Assembly (NCBI GenBank): GCA_032718475.1
Contig: JAUCBJ010006897.1
Span: 40,910 to 104,909, forward strand
Direction of reading: 5' to 3'
DNA from: Nemertoderma westbladi
Lineage: Eukaryota; Xenacoelomorpha; Nemertodermatida; Nemertodermatidae
DNA: 64,000 bases
Shown piece after piece: positions 1 through 11,892 of the stretch. The notes under the pieces were generated by a model. The model was not told where the DNA came from, ran no database searches, and saw only the letters and a list, made by a program, of their open reading frames with translations. Each line of letters begins with the position of its first letter. Position 1 is the stretch's first letter. Made by a program: the position numbers and the translations under genes.

Positions 1-617
1 CAGCTGTGAAGAGGGTGTGGTGTAGTGTGGCGTATAACTTGCCTTGGCCAGTAGCCGATAGATGTATACCATGCGAGACAAGAACGTTTCCTCCCTCAAC
101 TCGCTGGCTTAGTGTGCCACCCATCCGAATAGCGGATGTATAGTTGGATAGTTGTATAGACAACTATTTCATTTCTTCATACTTGGAAAAAAGCACCAAG
201 CAATCATTTAGACATCATTACCTACAGTTTGCTCAATTTACCCTCCTATTTTTAGAAGGCAATGTTTTAATTGTGGGTGGCCAGCCATCACAATTAAAGC
301 CCAGGTGCATGCCATCATGCAAAATGGATGTCCAAGGATATGCAATCAAGATACCTTGTTACGTACGATCTGAAATCCAGAATGTTTATACAACTGATCA
401 GCGTGATTCAATTTATATCAGTATTCTTAACTAAATAAAGCCTGGCTGACTTCTACCTCTTATGATCTTGTGATGCCACTCAGAACGACCTCGATTTAAT
501 GAAGATGTTTTTCAAGACAGAGGCTACAGTGGCCAGTCAACTTCAGCTCACTAGTTGGTGCTGCTCGCAATAAGTTGGAAAACTACTTGTGGTATTTATC
601 TGAACGCCTTGTAACCC
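1..617. other. no recognised gene
   Basis: I see no recognisable gene here. An open frame of 96 codons at 144-434 (plus strand) shows no family motif and ends just before an AATAAA-like stretch. It may be chance or a decayed repeat. Confidence 0.4.
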
Positions 618-1020
618 ATATACTGTATATTACTGCATTATATCTAAACCCACCCTCGACCCATATAGACTACTGCAACCTGCATATATCTAAACCCACC
701 CTCCACCCATATAGACGACTGCAACCTGCATATATCTAAACCCACCCTCTACACATATACTGTATATTACTACTACTGCATTATCTAAACCCACCCTCAA
801 CCTATATAGACTACTGCATACTGCATGTATCTAAACCCTCCCTCCACCTATATACTGTACATTACTGCATTATCTATAAATCCACCCTCCAACCATATAC
901 ATTACAACATGTATCTAAACCCACCCTCCACCTATATACTGTACATTACTGCATTATCTATAAACCCACCCTCCACCCATATACATTACTGCATGTATCT
1001 AAACCCACCTTCCCACCCAC
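618..1020. repeat. minisatellite, ~44-50 bp imperfect unit
   Basis: About eight or nine imperfect units share the core TATCTAAACCCACCCTCCAC, followed by a CATATA(CTGTACATTACTGCA) segment that varies between copies. The array has strong strand asymmetry, with C-rich cores and A/T-rich spacers on the plus strand. Open frames across it are repeat artefacts. Confidence 0.85.
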
Positions 1021-1165
1021 CCACCCTATGTCTAATACTTATTTATTTTACCCACTAAAAACGTTTAACAAATTATTATTGACGTTTTCCGTCATTTATC
1101 TGCCAGCAACATTATTTTAATATAAAAATGTAAAAATAAAAATAGATAGAAGATACCTAGATAGT

Positions 1166-1560
1166 AGATACCTACAGTCCCAATCCCAATAAACATTAAC
1201 TTGGTCGTTTTGGCGGCCAAAATGACCAAAATCACCAAAAAAATGTAGTGTATTCCTATGGGCTACTTGGTCGTTTTGGCGAAGCAATTTAACTCGAATC
1301 AGCTCAATCCAGACAGTCTGTCTCCTTGGCCATCCATTTGGTGGATCTGACTAAATGTCGGCTCGCTTTCATTTTTATTATTGACAGATTGTTAACTTAC
1401 CCGGCGCTGAGCCTTGCAGTACTGGAGTCCGCCCACTGAGGCATTGATAGAGTACACAGTCTTATAAAAGGAGTTGAATGGGGCTTCGTTAAAGGAGGAG
1501 TATGTATAATAATCTGAACGTCCCGAAATTAATTTATGGACGTCCCGAAATTAATCTATC
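1166..1560 (+). repeat. dispersed repeat R1, full copy
   Basis: The block starts at ACCTACAGTCCCAATCCC and recurs at 37250-37440 (with an internal deletion of roughly 140 bp) and, truncated, at 39626-39690. It contains a hairpin at 1201-1229 with arms TTGGTCGTTTTGG and CCAAAATGACCAA (one mismatch). A segment shared with the 37-kb copy follows (CCGGCGCTGAGCCTTG to AAAGGAGTTGAATGGGG), and then GGACGTCCCGAAATTAAT units. There is no coding capacity. It behaves like a non-autonomous mobile repeat of unknown class. Confidence 0.7.
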
Positions 1561-1643
1561 AACCAATCAGAATCGTAATGAAATAACTAATTAATGGACG
1601 TCCATAAATTAATTTCGGGATGTTAATTTCGGAAATTAATTTC
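1517..1643. repeat. inverted GACGTCCCGAAATTAAT repeats
   Basis: Two direct units of GGACGTCCCGAAATTAAT at 1517-1556 face inverted counterparts at 1594-1643 (GGACGTCCATAAATTAATTTCGGG and a further half unit), so the segment can fold into a hairpin. The same unit is amplified as a tandem array at 37446-37601. Confidence 0.7.
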
Positions 1644-1686
1644 AATAATATTTTTTTTTATAAAAAAATTTTTTAATATTTTTTTA

Positions 1687-2118
1687 CAATATATAATTCG
1701 CGGACACTGCGGGGTGACTACAAAACAAAGACCCAATTATAAAGACCTGCATAATCTTGTTACATGTATTAATGTTCGTTAATTGTTTTGAATCCCCCGT
1801 CACGCCTCTGTAACTTGCTCCTTTACAATGCAATGGTACATAACGCTCATTGTGACCTGTACAAAACAAAGAGGTAAAGTCGCGTTACGTCCCAAAGAGC
1901 GTTAGGTTCCAAAGAGCTTTAGGTCCCATTGCCAGAGAGCGTGAGGTCGCATTGCCATTTAAAGGAGCAGGTTAGTAAAGAAGCAGGTTACAGAGGCGTG
2001 TTGGGGAACCAAAACAATAAACGAAAGTTAACACATGTGTTTTGTATTTGTACAGGTCTTTATTATTTGGGTCGTTGGTCTTTGTTTTGTAGTCACCCGA
2101 CACTGCGGTGTTGCGTGG
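1687..2118. repeat. long imperfect inverted repeat pair
   Basis: The left arm (1687-1827) and right arm (1966-2118) are reverse complements with about 80% similarity by eye. Shared landmarks are AAGAAGCAGGTTACAGAGGCGTG, CAGGTCTTTAT and TTTGTTTTGTAGTCACCC. The spacer is about 140 bp. A third partial copy lies at 16091-16155. The element is probably a foldback or MITE-like sequence. The short ORFs over each arm are mirror images of the repeat, not genes. Confidence 0.7.
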
Positions 2119-2846
2119 GGGCCACCAATCCACCCACCCACACTCAACTACCAACTTCCTGGACACTAGGATACTGAGTGAAAGCGTCTGAAACTACTAC
2201 AGGAACTCCATGACATACTATGGGCTAGCGACTAGGGACTGGCGCCCTTGAACATGTAAACTGTAGTACCTACTGTACCACCTACCTTAAAGTGACCTGT
2301 GGGACCAGCCCATTATTAGTGAGGTCGGCATTTCTCTTTATCCTGCCGCTCTCTTTGTATTACAATAGCATACAGCTAACCAATGGCAATGGTCTACCCC
2401 CAGTGCGGGAAAGACAAGCTGGCTACCATTGAAATGAATAGGGGAAGGATAATGGTCACGTTTCTAAAACTCAACAATATGAATGCGGGCATTCAGCCTC
2501 CCTAATATTTTCTTATCCCACATTTCATCAATGAGTTGTTTGAGTTTCATTCTGAAGACATGGGCGACCAGGTCAGGACGATCTTCAGCACCACTCCTTC
2601 GAAAAGCGACTGCTGGATTTCTGGCCAGTTGGTGTTGCACGTCATGGTTATAAATCCATCAGGCTTTTTAAATTCGCGTCAGATAGCCATTGCATCCTGT
2701 ACTTAAATGAAATGTGGTTATTAAATATATAAATAATGATTATAATTATAAATAAAAATAATTATAAATAATGCATGAGTGAGGTTAAGGTTTGGTATAT
2801 TTCCACATTGGGCTATGCGTTTCAAAGCCAAACATTCTATTTGCTC
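2119..2846. other. no recognised gene
   Basis: This stretch is unique-looking sequence with mild A/T bias and no coding signal that I can support. A short A/T-rich ATAAATAAT stretch lies near 2715-2775. Confidence 0.4.
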
Positions 2847-2944
2847 TAGTAAGAGGGTCTATGCAGCTACAAGAGACACCTCCTTTATGCTGCATGGAGG
2901 TGGCAAGTTTTCTTGATCAATGACTTAGAATACCTGACCTGACC
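2847..2944 (-). repeat. ~100-bp block shared with the 5' end of the 22.2-kb LINE
   Basis: The reverse complement closely matches 22180-22279, starting at GGTCAGGTCAGGTA and ending at CTTACTAG. It contains a short inverted repeat (CCACCTCC / GGAGGTG). At 22.2 kb the same block begins a LINE, so this is either a LINE 5' end or an independent short repeat used by both. It overlaps the last codons of the minus-strand ORF that ends at 2917. Confidence 0.7.
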
Positions 2945-4112
2945 CGCAAATTTCCCACATACAACACACATGTCACGTTTCTTACTACAGTATCTCCAGT
3001 ACTGCTCCCATTACCTTCAGATATTCCAGACACCCTATCTGATGTAACCCTTGATTTTACAACAACCTTGTCCCATTTCTCCTTATTCCTTATACCCATC
3101 ACTTCAACTCTACACTGGCTAGAAATCGGCAAATCCGGAAACGATTCCAATACACTGATCTTATATATCGATATATCTGATCCTGATTCAATAAAGTCAC
3201 TATGAGAAATATTCTGCTTTTGACATTTCTTGCAACGCAAAAACCTCTTACCCATAAAATGCTTACAATCCTTATAGCGGTTCTTCACACACATAATACA
3301 CCCACACCCTGACACACCACTAGCTTTGGACACTGACCTGCTACCCACTTCTAACACTGAGCTCTCCATATCCTCTTCCCTTTGGTTCCCCCCATCCTCA
3401 TATCTCAAGCTCTCACACGGCTGGACTTGCTCCTGGTGATCCTTAGTTACTACACCCTTCCTAACATTCCGTTCCACTCACAGTTTGCCAACAAAAATTT
3501 CCATCTCCCTGAACTGGTTCCTTGCTGGGCCTCGGTATCTTCCTAACTTTGGTCTGCCCTCCGGATTTTGACTTCATCGAACGGACACAAAAACCACAAT
3601 ACTCCCCACCACCTAACATATGGAGATGGCACCTACCACATTTCCCCCAATGATTCCATCCTGCCACATCTTCCCTACTCATCTCTCGCACACAAAACCC
3701 ACAATACTCCCCTCCACCCAACATCAACTTGCTACACCTTCCACAATTTTTCCAAAGCTCCCCATCAGATCTACTCCCTACAACATTAATCCTTATCAAG
3801 TTAGTTGACCTGAACTTTCTCTTTCTCCTAACCACAGGAATCCAATCTGCTCCCTCACAAACAGGCATCTCCACTTTCTCAACCTCACCATTACTCTTTA
3901 CATTCTGACACCAGAATATCATTCAGATCAGTAGGTTTAACAGTAGGGGTAATTGGGGATGTAACAGTTGGTGTGACAGTCGAAATGTGAGTATGAGTAG
4001 CGACAGGGGTAGGGATAGCAGTAGAACAGATGGGACAAGAGTCAAGCTTCTTACTGTAAAGCTTAGTGCATTTAGAAAAGCGAAACCAACCTGAAGATTT
4101 CCTAGCAGTCAT
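2917..4112 (-). pseudogene. cysteine-rich, zinc-ribbon-like ORF, two frameshifts
   Basis: Three overlapping minus-strand frames (4112 to about 3900, 3922-3461 and 3477-2917) together give about 400 residues. The first begins MTARKSSGWF and has one CxxC (CPIC). The middle one carries two near-identical knuckles of the form CGRC-x8-9-YCGFC separated by about 35 residues. The last has CGCIMC and CKKC clusters. The cysteine pairs suggest zinc ribbons, perhaps nucleic-acid binding, as in ORF1 of some non-LTR retrotransposons; that role is inference. I do not recognise the family. Two single-base frame changes break it, unless short introns are present. The end overlaps the 100-bp LINE-associated block, which favours a retroelement origin. 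Confidence 0.5.
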
Positions 4113-4369
4113 TGTTAGTATTACCAATAATATGAGATATATAACTGACAAATGAAAAAAAGTAGAATAAAATGAACAAATAATGACAATAAAATAGTAA
4201 CTATTATATAAATTATTATTGTAGTTTATACTTATCCATGCAACAATGTTTTCGTTCACAAACAAAAATTAATTTGAAAAGCTGAAAAAGAATTAAATAT
4301 GTAAACTTAGAGATAAACTAGAAATCAAATATATAACCAAAGGATGCTTATGTATTTATATTCCACTGT

Positions 4370-4790
4370 GTAGTGTGTAACTTAATGAAAATTCAAATCG
4401 TGACATACACACAAGGATTTTTACACATACACACGTGGTATAGTAAGTTACACACGAGATTGAGTATGTTACACACGTAGTACAGTAAATTACGTAAATG
4501 GTACCGTGAGTTACAAATATGATTGAATAAGTTACACATGTGGTACAATAAGTTACACATGATTGAGAACGTTACACACGTGGTACAATAAGTTATGCAT
4601 GCACATGGTTCAGTAAGTTATACATGTGGTTCAGTAAGTTACATTCTGTATTTGGTATGGTACACGGTTAAGTAAGTTACAAACATGATTGAGTAAGTCA
4701 CTCACGTGGTACAGTAAGTTACATATGTGGTCCAGTAAGCTACACATGATTGAGTACGTTACACACACACGTGGTACAGTGTTCGCGCTT
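4370..4790. repeat. degenerate minisatellite, GTTACACACGTGGTACAGTAA type
   Basis: Irregular units of roughly 17-35 bp alternate AGTTACACA, CGTGGTACAGTA and TGATTGAGTA. The array is diverged and shows no coding potential. Confidence 0.8.
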
Positions 4791-5414
4791 TTAGACCTTT
4801 AGCAGTTTAACCTGCTAATTTAAGTGTCTTATGATGTCTGACAGCCCGCACAAAATATGAACACAGTAGAAGCCAGCCTAGCGCGGCGTATGACCCACGA
4901 TGTGTGGGAGACTGGATTATATCAGCGAGAGTGGGATATGCTACTTTGTATTATTAGATTGTTCTCTACTATATAATCTATTTTTATTAAATTTAGTATG
5001 TAGACTTACCCCTTTCAGTGGACTATAAGTCCTGTATTTTCTAATATATAGGATAGATATTCGTGCAGTTATTAGTGTTTATTTCTAGGTAGGGTTCATT
5101 TTTGATAAGGCTGGTTTCTATTTGGTTTTATATTATAATGTAATAATATATATATAATACATAACTAAAACCATCCATAAATGGAAAGCAAGGTTGAATA
5201 TTGCGTCATGTGATTACTACATTAGGCAGTATTAGTATTGGCCTGTAAAATTTACTTAAGGAGAAAACAATTATTTTTATATTTTATAAACAATTTAAAG
5301 TATTAACATAAAGAGTTTAAACGGAGCAATGGATGGGTGGTGTATAGAAAAAACTCAGTTTCTTGCTATATTTCGATCTCCTTACGGTCTCATTCCGTCT
5401 TCAGGCTGTAATTT
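4791..5414. other. no recognised gene, A/T-rich
   Basis: This is A/T-rich unique sequence containing a TATATAT-rich stretch near 5140-5160. No coding or structural feature can be supported. Confidence 0.4.
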
Positions 5415-5912
5415 AAAACACGTTGGCCTACCAGAAATTATAAATTGCACAAATTTGAAACGTGTCATCGTAATGAACCATCTTTCTATGAACCAGCTCA
5501 TCATCAACTTCGGTGTATCGATGACTACCAAAATGACATAAATTTACAGGACCCCTCACAGACTGGCTTGAATTTCGAATGTTGCCTGAATATGCCCAAC
5601 ATTCCATCATTCCATGTGTATAATAATAAGACATTTGATATCATGCATGACTTTCTTGAATGAATTTGCAAGTATGTCATAAGGGTAGCATTTTCTACTC
5701 TAATATTTATTGACAAGTTATTCTCAACAAATCAGTTAAATAGACGTATCAAGTCTTTTATATTTGACCATTCATCAATCCCCCCATTTTTTGATGATGC
5801 TAAGTTAAGAAAAAGTAGTTCTCTGAATTTAACTGCAGTGCAGATGTGGAATCTGTGTCTCGGATTGCCTCTCTTAGTAGGTGACTTTGTTCCATTTATT
5901 TCCTATTAATAT
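5415..5912 (+). pseudogene. fragment of a transposon-type protein (MHDFLE family)
   Basis: One reading frame from about 5415 to 5912 is open except for a TGA at 5662. Visible motifs are FDIMHDFLE just before the stop, then ICKYVIRVAF, LNRRIKSF and GLPLLVGDF. This order resembles a family common in invertebrate genomes and usually found in transposon-like loci, with the pattern (V/I)MHD(L/F)LEG followed by a Leu-rich segment and GDLVP; its biochemical function is not known to me. In the family a Gly follows LE, so the TGA probably replaces GGA. The frame runs directly into the 59-bp satellite, so the 3' part is lost. The 5' part is also missing. Confidence 0.5.
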
Positions 5913-7118
5913 ACTATGTACAACATTAGTGCGTTACACCGCAATAATTGATAATTATTTCCTATTAATATAATATGTACAACATTAGTGCGTTACACCG
6001 CAATAATTGATAATTATTTCCTATTAATATACTATATGTACAACATTAATGCGTTACACCGCAATAATTGATAATTATTTCCTATTAATATACTATGTAC
6101 AACATTAGTGCGTTACACCGCAATAATTGATAATTATTTCCTATTAATATACTATGTACAACATTAGTGCGTTACACCGCAATAATTGATAATTATTTCC
6201 TATTTATATAATATGTACAACATTAGTGTGTTACACCGTAATAATTGATAATTATTTCCTATTAATATACTATCTACAACATTAGTGCGTTACACCGCAA
6301 TAATTGATAATTATTTCCTATTAATATACTATGTACAACATTAGTGAGTTACACCGTAATATTTGATAATTATTTCCTATTAATATAAATGTACAATATT
6401 AGTGCGTTACACTGTAATAATTGATAATTATTTCCTATTAATATACTATGTATAATATTAGTGCGTTACACCGCAATAATTGATAATTATTTCCTATTAA
6501 TATACTATATGTACAACATTAGTGCGTTACACCGCAATAATTGATAATTATTTGCTATTAATATACTATGTACAACATTAGTGCGTTACACCGCAATAAT
6601 TGATAATTATTTCCTATTAATATACTATGTACAACATTAGTGCGTTACACCGCAATAATTGATAATTATTTCCTATTAATATACTATATGTACAACATTA
6701 GTGCGTTACACCGTAATAATTGATAATTATTTCCTATTAATATACTATGTACAACATTAGTGCGTTACACCGTAATAATTGATAATTATTTCCTATTTAT
6801 ATAATATGTACAACATTAGTGCGTTACACCGTAATAATTGATAATTATTTCCTATTAATATACTATGTACAACATTAGTGCGTTACACCGTAATAATTGA
6901 TAATTATTTCCTATTTATATAATATGTACAACATTAGTGCGTTACACCGTAATAATTGATAATTATTTCCTATTAATATACTATGTACAACATTAGTGCG
7001 TTACACCGCAATAATTGATAATTATTTCCTATTAATATACTATGTACAACATTAGTGCGTTACACTGCAATAATTGATAATTATTTCCTATTATTATACT
7101 ATGTACAACATTAGTGCA
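5890..7118. repeat. 59-bp satellite, ~21 copies
   Basis: The unit reads TTACACCGCAATAATTGATA followed by ATTATTTCCTATTAATATACTATGTACAACATTAGTGCG. Most copies are 59 bp; variants of about 61 bp insert TA in the ACTATATGTAC segment. Homogeneity is high, with recurrent single-base variants (CTATTTATATAATATG, CCGTAATA) that recur in alternating copies, suggesting spread by unequal exchange. The last unit decays at 7118. Confidence 0.95.
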
Positions 7119-7400
7119 ACCAAGTCCAACAACAACAACAAGTCCAGCCCATCCAAAGGGAGATGGGGCTGGATTGCTAAGCAAACCGACCATTTTCTGC
7201 GGCTTTGTCCAGCCCCAATTCAGCTGTCATGGCCAACCCCATTGGGACTGAAAGTTCCTTACTGTTCGCAGGAGGAAGTGGTGAGATCGGGGCTACTGGG
7301 TGACAGAGTGGAGTCTTGCGCCGATCTCCTTCAAGAACTCGGATGTTTCAGGGCCAGGGCGGCCCAAGGTCTCCTAGGCTACCGGATGGAAGAGGTATGA
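7119..7400 (+). other. GC-richer block of unknown origin
   Basis: This block has distinctly higher G/C than its flanks and includes a CAA-rich start (AACAACAACAACAAG). All three plus frames contain stops, although the frame at 7074-7400 stays open through most of it. An AATAAA lies just downstream (near 7411). It could be a decayed LINE 3' end or an old exon; I cannot decide. Confidence 0.3.
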
Positions 7401-9375
7401 AGAACCACAATAAAATAAATATTGATATTTATCCCACAATTGTGATCTACAGATTCCTCCTGCTCCAGCTCAGTACCGGTACCTCAAACATTACAAAATT
7501 TCGAACAAATATCGTAATCCAATATTAGACCAGTTTTCTGTGAAATTACGAAAGGTGCGCCATAGAGAGACTGAAATCCTTGTTTCATATATGTCCCATC
7601 AGAATAATCTGCACAAATCATATCATCTTCCCTCATGGCACAGTTAAACATGATAGCTCTCACTAATGATTCTGCCGCATCTGCAATTTGTTTTACATAT
7701 TGTATTGTCCATTGCGAGAGTTCTGAACAGGGTTTTCTAAACTGCAGTTTTGCTGCAGTACCGGTACTGCTACTGCAATCTGCAAAATCTATCTATAATA
7801 ATTCTGTAATTATATCAATTTATCAAGAGATTAAATAATATTGTATAATCTGAGGCGAATCGGAGCAGCAATAAGGCTGCTTAGCGATAGTCCAGGCATT
7901 ATTCAAAAAAATGGAAAGAAAAACCAATACGAAAAAAAAAGGAAATTAAAAACTGGTATTGAAGAAAAAGATAATAAAAACCAGTAAGAAAAAGGCAAGT
8001 AAATCATGATAATTAAAAAGGAAAGTCAAACCTTATATAGGTAATAATGAAAGAGTTTTACGTTTGTACGGTACTGTTACGGTACTCTGATTGTAGGAGT
8101 ACATTGGGGTGCAATTTGCGTTGGATTTCTAATGCTTGTGGGATACATGACATTGAGTGAGTACCTTAGGCCTGCTTTAATTAAAAACCTAAATTATGCA
8201 ATAATTACTGATGACCAGTTATGGAGAGTTAATAAGTCGGGAATTAGGGGGTATTTTGCACGGAGCACTCTAACTGTGGAGGGCTTCAGTAAGGAAGAAC
8301 TACAGGATATTCATAACGTTGTTTCATCTTATTAAATTCACTCGGTTATTTACAAGAATCGGTTCCCCTTATCGTGGTTATTTTTCATTTTTTGTGAATT
8401 TTCATCTTAAATTTCCATCTTAAATTTCTAACTAATTTTTTTGTTTTTTTTGTTTTGTGTGGTTGAATTTATTTTACCCTCTATTTTTGTGTTGTTAGTT
8501 AGTGTTATAATTACTTTTTTCATCTGTTGTGTGCTCTATTTACATCTTATAGTTACATACTGTACTGCCTATTGTACTACCCTCCTTAGGGTATGTATAT
8601 AATAATAATAATTAATAATAATATTATGTATAATAATTACATAATATATGTAATTATAATATTATTTTTATATGATTATATAATTAATTAATTTCTTCTT
8701 CTCCTGCACGTCCACCTTCGTTGGTGTGACGGGATCAAGGGATCCCGACCGGGTTAAGTTTGTACGCATCACAGCAGGCTGATGGGTGGATGTGGAAAAG
8801 TTGGAGTTTGATGTTCCTTCATTCATATAATATAAAGAGTAATGATAGCGAAATTGGATAACCGATAATGGTGAATAATAAATCAGTATATGACAGCACC
8901 GCGATGACGGTAAGACTATAATGCCAGTCTGCACTGAAACTAACAACTGAGTAAACTGAATAGTAAATCAGTATCAAGGGTGGGACAGTAGAGTCAGGAA
9001 CTCATACCGGTATCATAAACAATTTCAAAATCAGTTTGGTTATTTTATATTATTTAATTCCCTTGTATGGTTTAAATTTCCCGCCTTTTGCTCATTTGAT
9101 AATATAAACAACAAGAGGGTATTAAATCAGTATGTATGAGATAATATACGACACACCAATATTACTTCACTGCTACATTACTTTGGCCTCTTACCTAGTG
9201 GATGCTCTCCCTCGCCCCTATTGGCTAATAACCTACTTCACGCCTCTCCACTCTCTGGGAGTGTTTCCCCCCCCGTCGCTGGCCCCTGCTAGCTGTCTCC
9301 CCTACCGAGGTGGTTTGACCTCTAACCTCCCTTTGTTCGTGGCTTTGGGGTTGTACTGTCCCCGATGTTGGTTGT
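7401..9375. other. no recognised gene
   Basis: The sequence is mostly A/T-rich, with an ATAATAATAATTAATAATAA-type simple repeat at about 8599-8690. A 67-codon plus-strand ORF at 8132-8335 and a 92-codon minus-strand ORF at 8668-8946 show no family motif and are not called as genes. Confidence 0.4.
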
Positions 9376-9407
9376 GATACGAGATTAGTTACTGCTAATC
9401 TCGTATC
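9376..9407. repeat. perfect 13-bp hairpin
   Basis: The arms GATACGAGATTAG (9376-9388) and CTAATCTCGTATC (9395-9407) are exact reverse complements around the 6-base loop TTACTG. Such hairpins occur near Helitron 3' ends, but I see no clear CTRR terminus nearby, so its nature is open. Confidence 0.7.
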
Positions 9408-9639
9408 TCCGACATATTGCTGAAAATGCCACTTCCCATTTTATGAGGGTAATGCGGCAGAATTGAATCCGCTTACAGTTGGCGTTGGTGGCGCCAAAAT
9501 TTGAGAGTGGCGTTGCGGGAAGGATGGCAAAGCAAGACTATATAAATGTTAATTAGTTTGTGTAGGTTTACGCTAGGATAGTGTTAGGTTTGTCTAGGGC
9601 TTGGTTAGCAAGCAAACAGTCAGCTGAAGCCGGAGGCGA

Positions 9640-10105
9640 CCAGAAGGCTCCTCTTTCGCTACCGCAAAACTACCGCTACCCGAGAACAAGGGGATGGTAC
9701 TCACGAGGCTTCGCAAACTGAAGCAAACACTGAAACGGAGCCCCGAGAAGGATGAGTACATCCATAAGATGATAAAGAAGTACGTTGAGAAAGGATGAGC
9801 TGTGGAGTTGCCGGTCGACGAACCAAACACGGACATGACCTACTACTACTTGCCACTTCATGTGGCTCTATACCCAAAGAAGGGTAAACTGCGGATGGTG
9901 GTTGATGCATCGGCTAAAACCAACGGCAAGAGCCTAAACGACTATCTGCTGGAGGGCCCCAATATCTACAACTCGGGGATAGAGGTCTTGTTGATATTTA
10001 GCACGTCTTCACCTGCGACATCAACGGCATGTTCAACCAAGTCCGTGTGATGGAGGAGGACAGTGACAGCCAGCACTTCCTATGGTACAATGGCGACGAG
10101 GAACA
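9640..10105 (+). pseudogene. BEL/Pao retrotransposon reverse transcriptase fragment
   Basis: One frame from about 9670 to 10008 reads through the start of a BEL/Pao-type RT, with a TGA at about 9796. Motifs include GMVLTRLRKLKQ, YYLPLHVALYPKKGKLRMVV (fingers), DASAKTNGKSLNDYLLEGPN, then after a frameshift FTCDINGMFNQVRV with a catalytic-type Asp, and FLWYNGDEE. The order matches the same domain at 27.7-28.3 kb, where the equivalents are LPHHYVTHPDKPDKVRVV and FTCDIEAMFHQVRA. Only the N-terminal half of RT is present; the YxDD motif, RNase H and integrase are absent. The copy has no visible LTRs and is inactive. Confidence 0.8.
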
Positions 10106-10859
10106 TAGGTCTAACAGCTCAACACGTTCGGAGAATTTACACATCGTGGACAATGTAATGTTTCAAATCCTTTAACAATTCGTCGACAAAGCATTCAGTT
10201 CTCAATATCAAATAAATTAAAAACATACGCGAATAGCACAACACCAGTTCTTCATGTAATTGAAGTAGTTTACTTACTAATTAAAACACTGATTGATACC
10301 TGGCACATATATTCTAGATCGTATACTCAGTTTTTGTGAGGTCTTAACCCTATTAGTACCGGGCTATAAAATGCTGTACAAATACCGGGGGGGGGGGGGG
10401 TCATATTGACCCCTCCCTCTAAAATCTACAAATATTAACGAAAACGTCTGATTTTTTGTTTGTACGTAGGTATCACTAGTCTGGATCCGACCAAAAAAAA
10501 AATTTTCAAAAAAATGGACTGGAGTGGTAATATTGCAGCACCAAAATTACAAGTAGTGCACAATTTTCACAAAATTTGAAAGTTATATTTTTCGGCTAAT
10601 TGTTTTTCAATACAGGTTTTCTGGGGCGCAAAATACATTGGAAAATATTTAAAAATGATATGATTACCATAAATGGCTGTTTAGTCCTCTATGCGTAGGA
10701 AAAAATGAAAAAAACAAGTAACCAGCACTTTTCAGTTAGAACAAAAAATTTTTAATTCACTTATACGATGCTATAAATTCACATTTTTAGGTTTTCTAGG
10801 GCGCTGATTCTAATGGAATACATTTCAAATATTCTAGATCATTGCTACTTGTATTTTTC

Positions 10860-11640
10860 GGCGTAATTTGAAAAATTTTGGTGCTAGCACCAAATTTTGT
10901 ACTCATCACCAAAAAGTACAAGTTTGCGATGTCCAGTGCTGTTTTTATTGTTTCCATCGGATTCAGGACCCTCATAAACCCGTATAACGCAAGAAACAAG
11001 ATGATACTATCTACTGATCAATTTACTCATTTTCCAAAATTTGGTGCAAAACAACAATTTTCACCCACCGGCGAAAAATACAAGTTTGAAAACTCTTATG
11101 AAATTTTTACTGATTCCATTGAATTCAGAACCCTAACAAACCCGTATAACGCAAGAAACAAGATGACACAATCAATTGACATATTTGATGGTTTTCAAAA
11201 TTTGGTGCTAGCACCACATTTTGCACCCACTTCCGAAAAATACAAGTTTGAGATGTCAAGTTCGATAATTATATATTCCATTGAATTCAGAACAGCCATA
11301 AACCTCTAAAATGCAAGAAATAAATTGTCACAAGCAATTTTATCTATTGAATGGATTTTCAAAATTTCGTGCTAGCACCAAAATTTGCACCCACCACCGA
11401 AAAATACAAGTTTGATACGCTTGGTGCAACTCGTATATATTTCATCGAAACCAGAACCCCAAAATACCCCAATTGCGTAAAAAACAAGTTTCAAACAATC
11501 AATTTACAAAATTGACATATTTCAAAATTTGGTGCTGGCACCAAAATTTGGCACTCGCCGAAAAAAACAAGTTTGAAATTTCTAAATCAATTTATATGAA
11601 TTCCATCCAATTGCTAACACCAAAAAACCGGTGTAAATAA
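10860..11640. repeat. ~163-bp tandem units with GGTGCTAGCACC core
   Basis: Units recur about every 163 bp around the palindromic core GGTGCTAGCACC (near 10880, 11205, 11370 and 11531, with a degenerate copy near 11041), each followed by a GAAAAATACAAGTTTGA-type segment. Upstream, at 10530-10860, related motifs appear in the opposite orientation (TACTTGTATTTTTCGG), so the interior of the element is roughly palindromic. The ORF at 10878-11309 is a repeat artefact. Confidence 0.65.
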
Positions 11641-11892
11641 AAAATAGAGATGTTACAATTAATATTTAATGAAATGTAATTTTCAAAAAACGTCTCAAAA
11701 AAAGTGCCAAAAGTAGGGTTAAAAAATGGTGCTATAACTCGAAAACTACCCAATATTTTTGAAAACGGTTTTCACTACTAGGAAGACAATAGATTTTTAG
11801 GAAAAGTCATAAAATTTCAGAATTCCAACTGCGTTTGTTTCAGAATTATAATAAAAAAACCACGGGAGGGGTCATATTGACCCCCCCCCGGG

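Noticed and set aside
825-1058. 77-codon ORF rich in Asn-Pro-Pro-Ser
   Set aside because: Runs entirely through the 0.6-1.0-kb minisatellite.
1684-2177. Short ORFs on both strands with shared GYRGV and SLFCSHP segments
   Set aside because: Similarity comes from the inverted repeat arms; the segments have no other coding evidence.
10878-11309. 143-codon ORF with internally repeated SIEFRTL / NPYNARNKM segments
   Set aside because: The repeat follows the ~163-bp noncoding units; frames break in neighbouring units.
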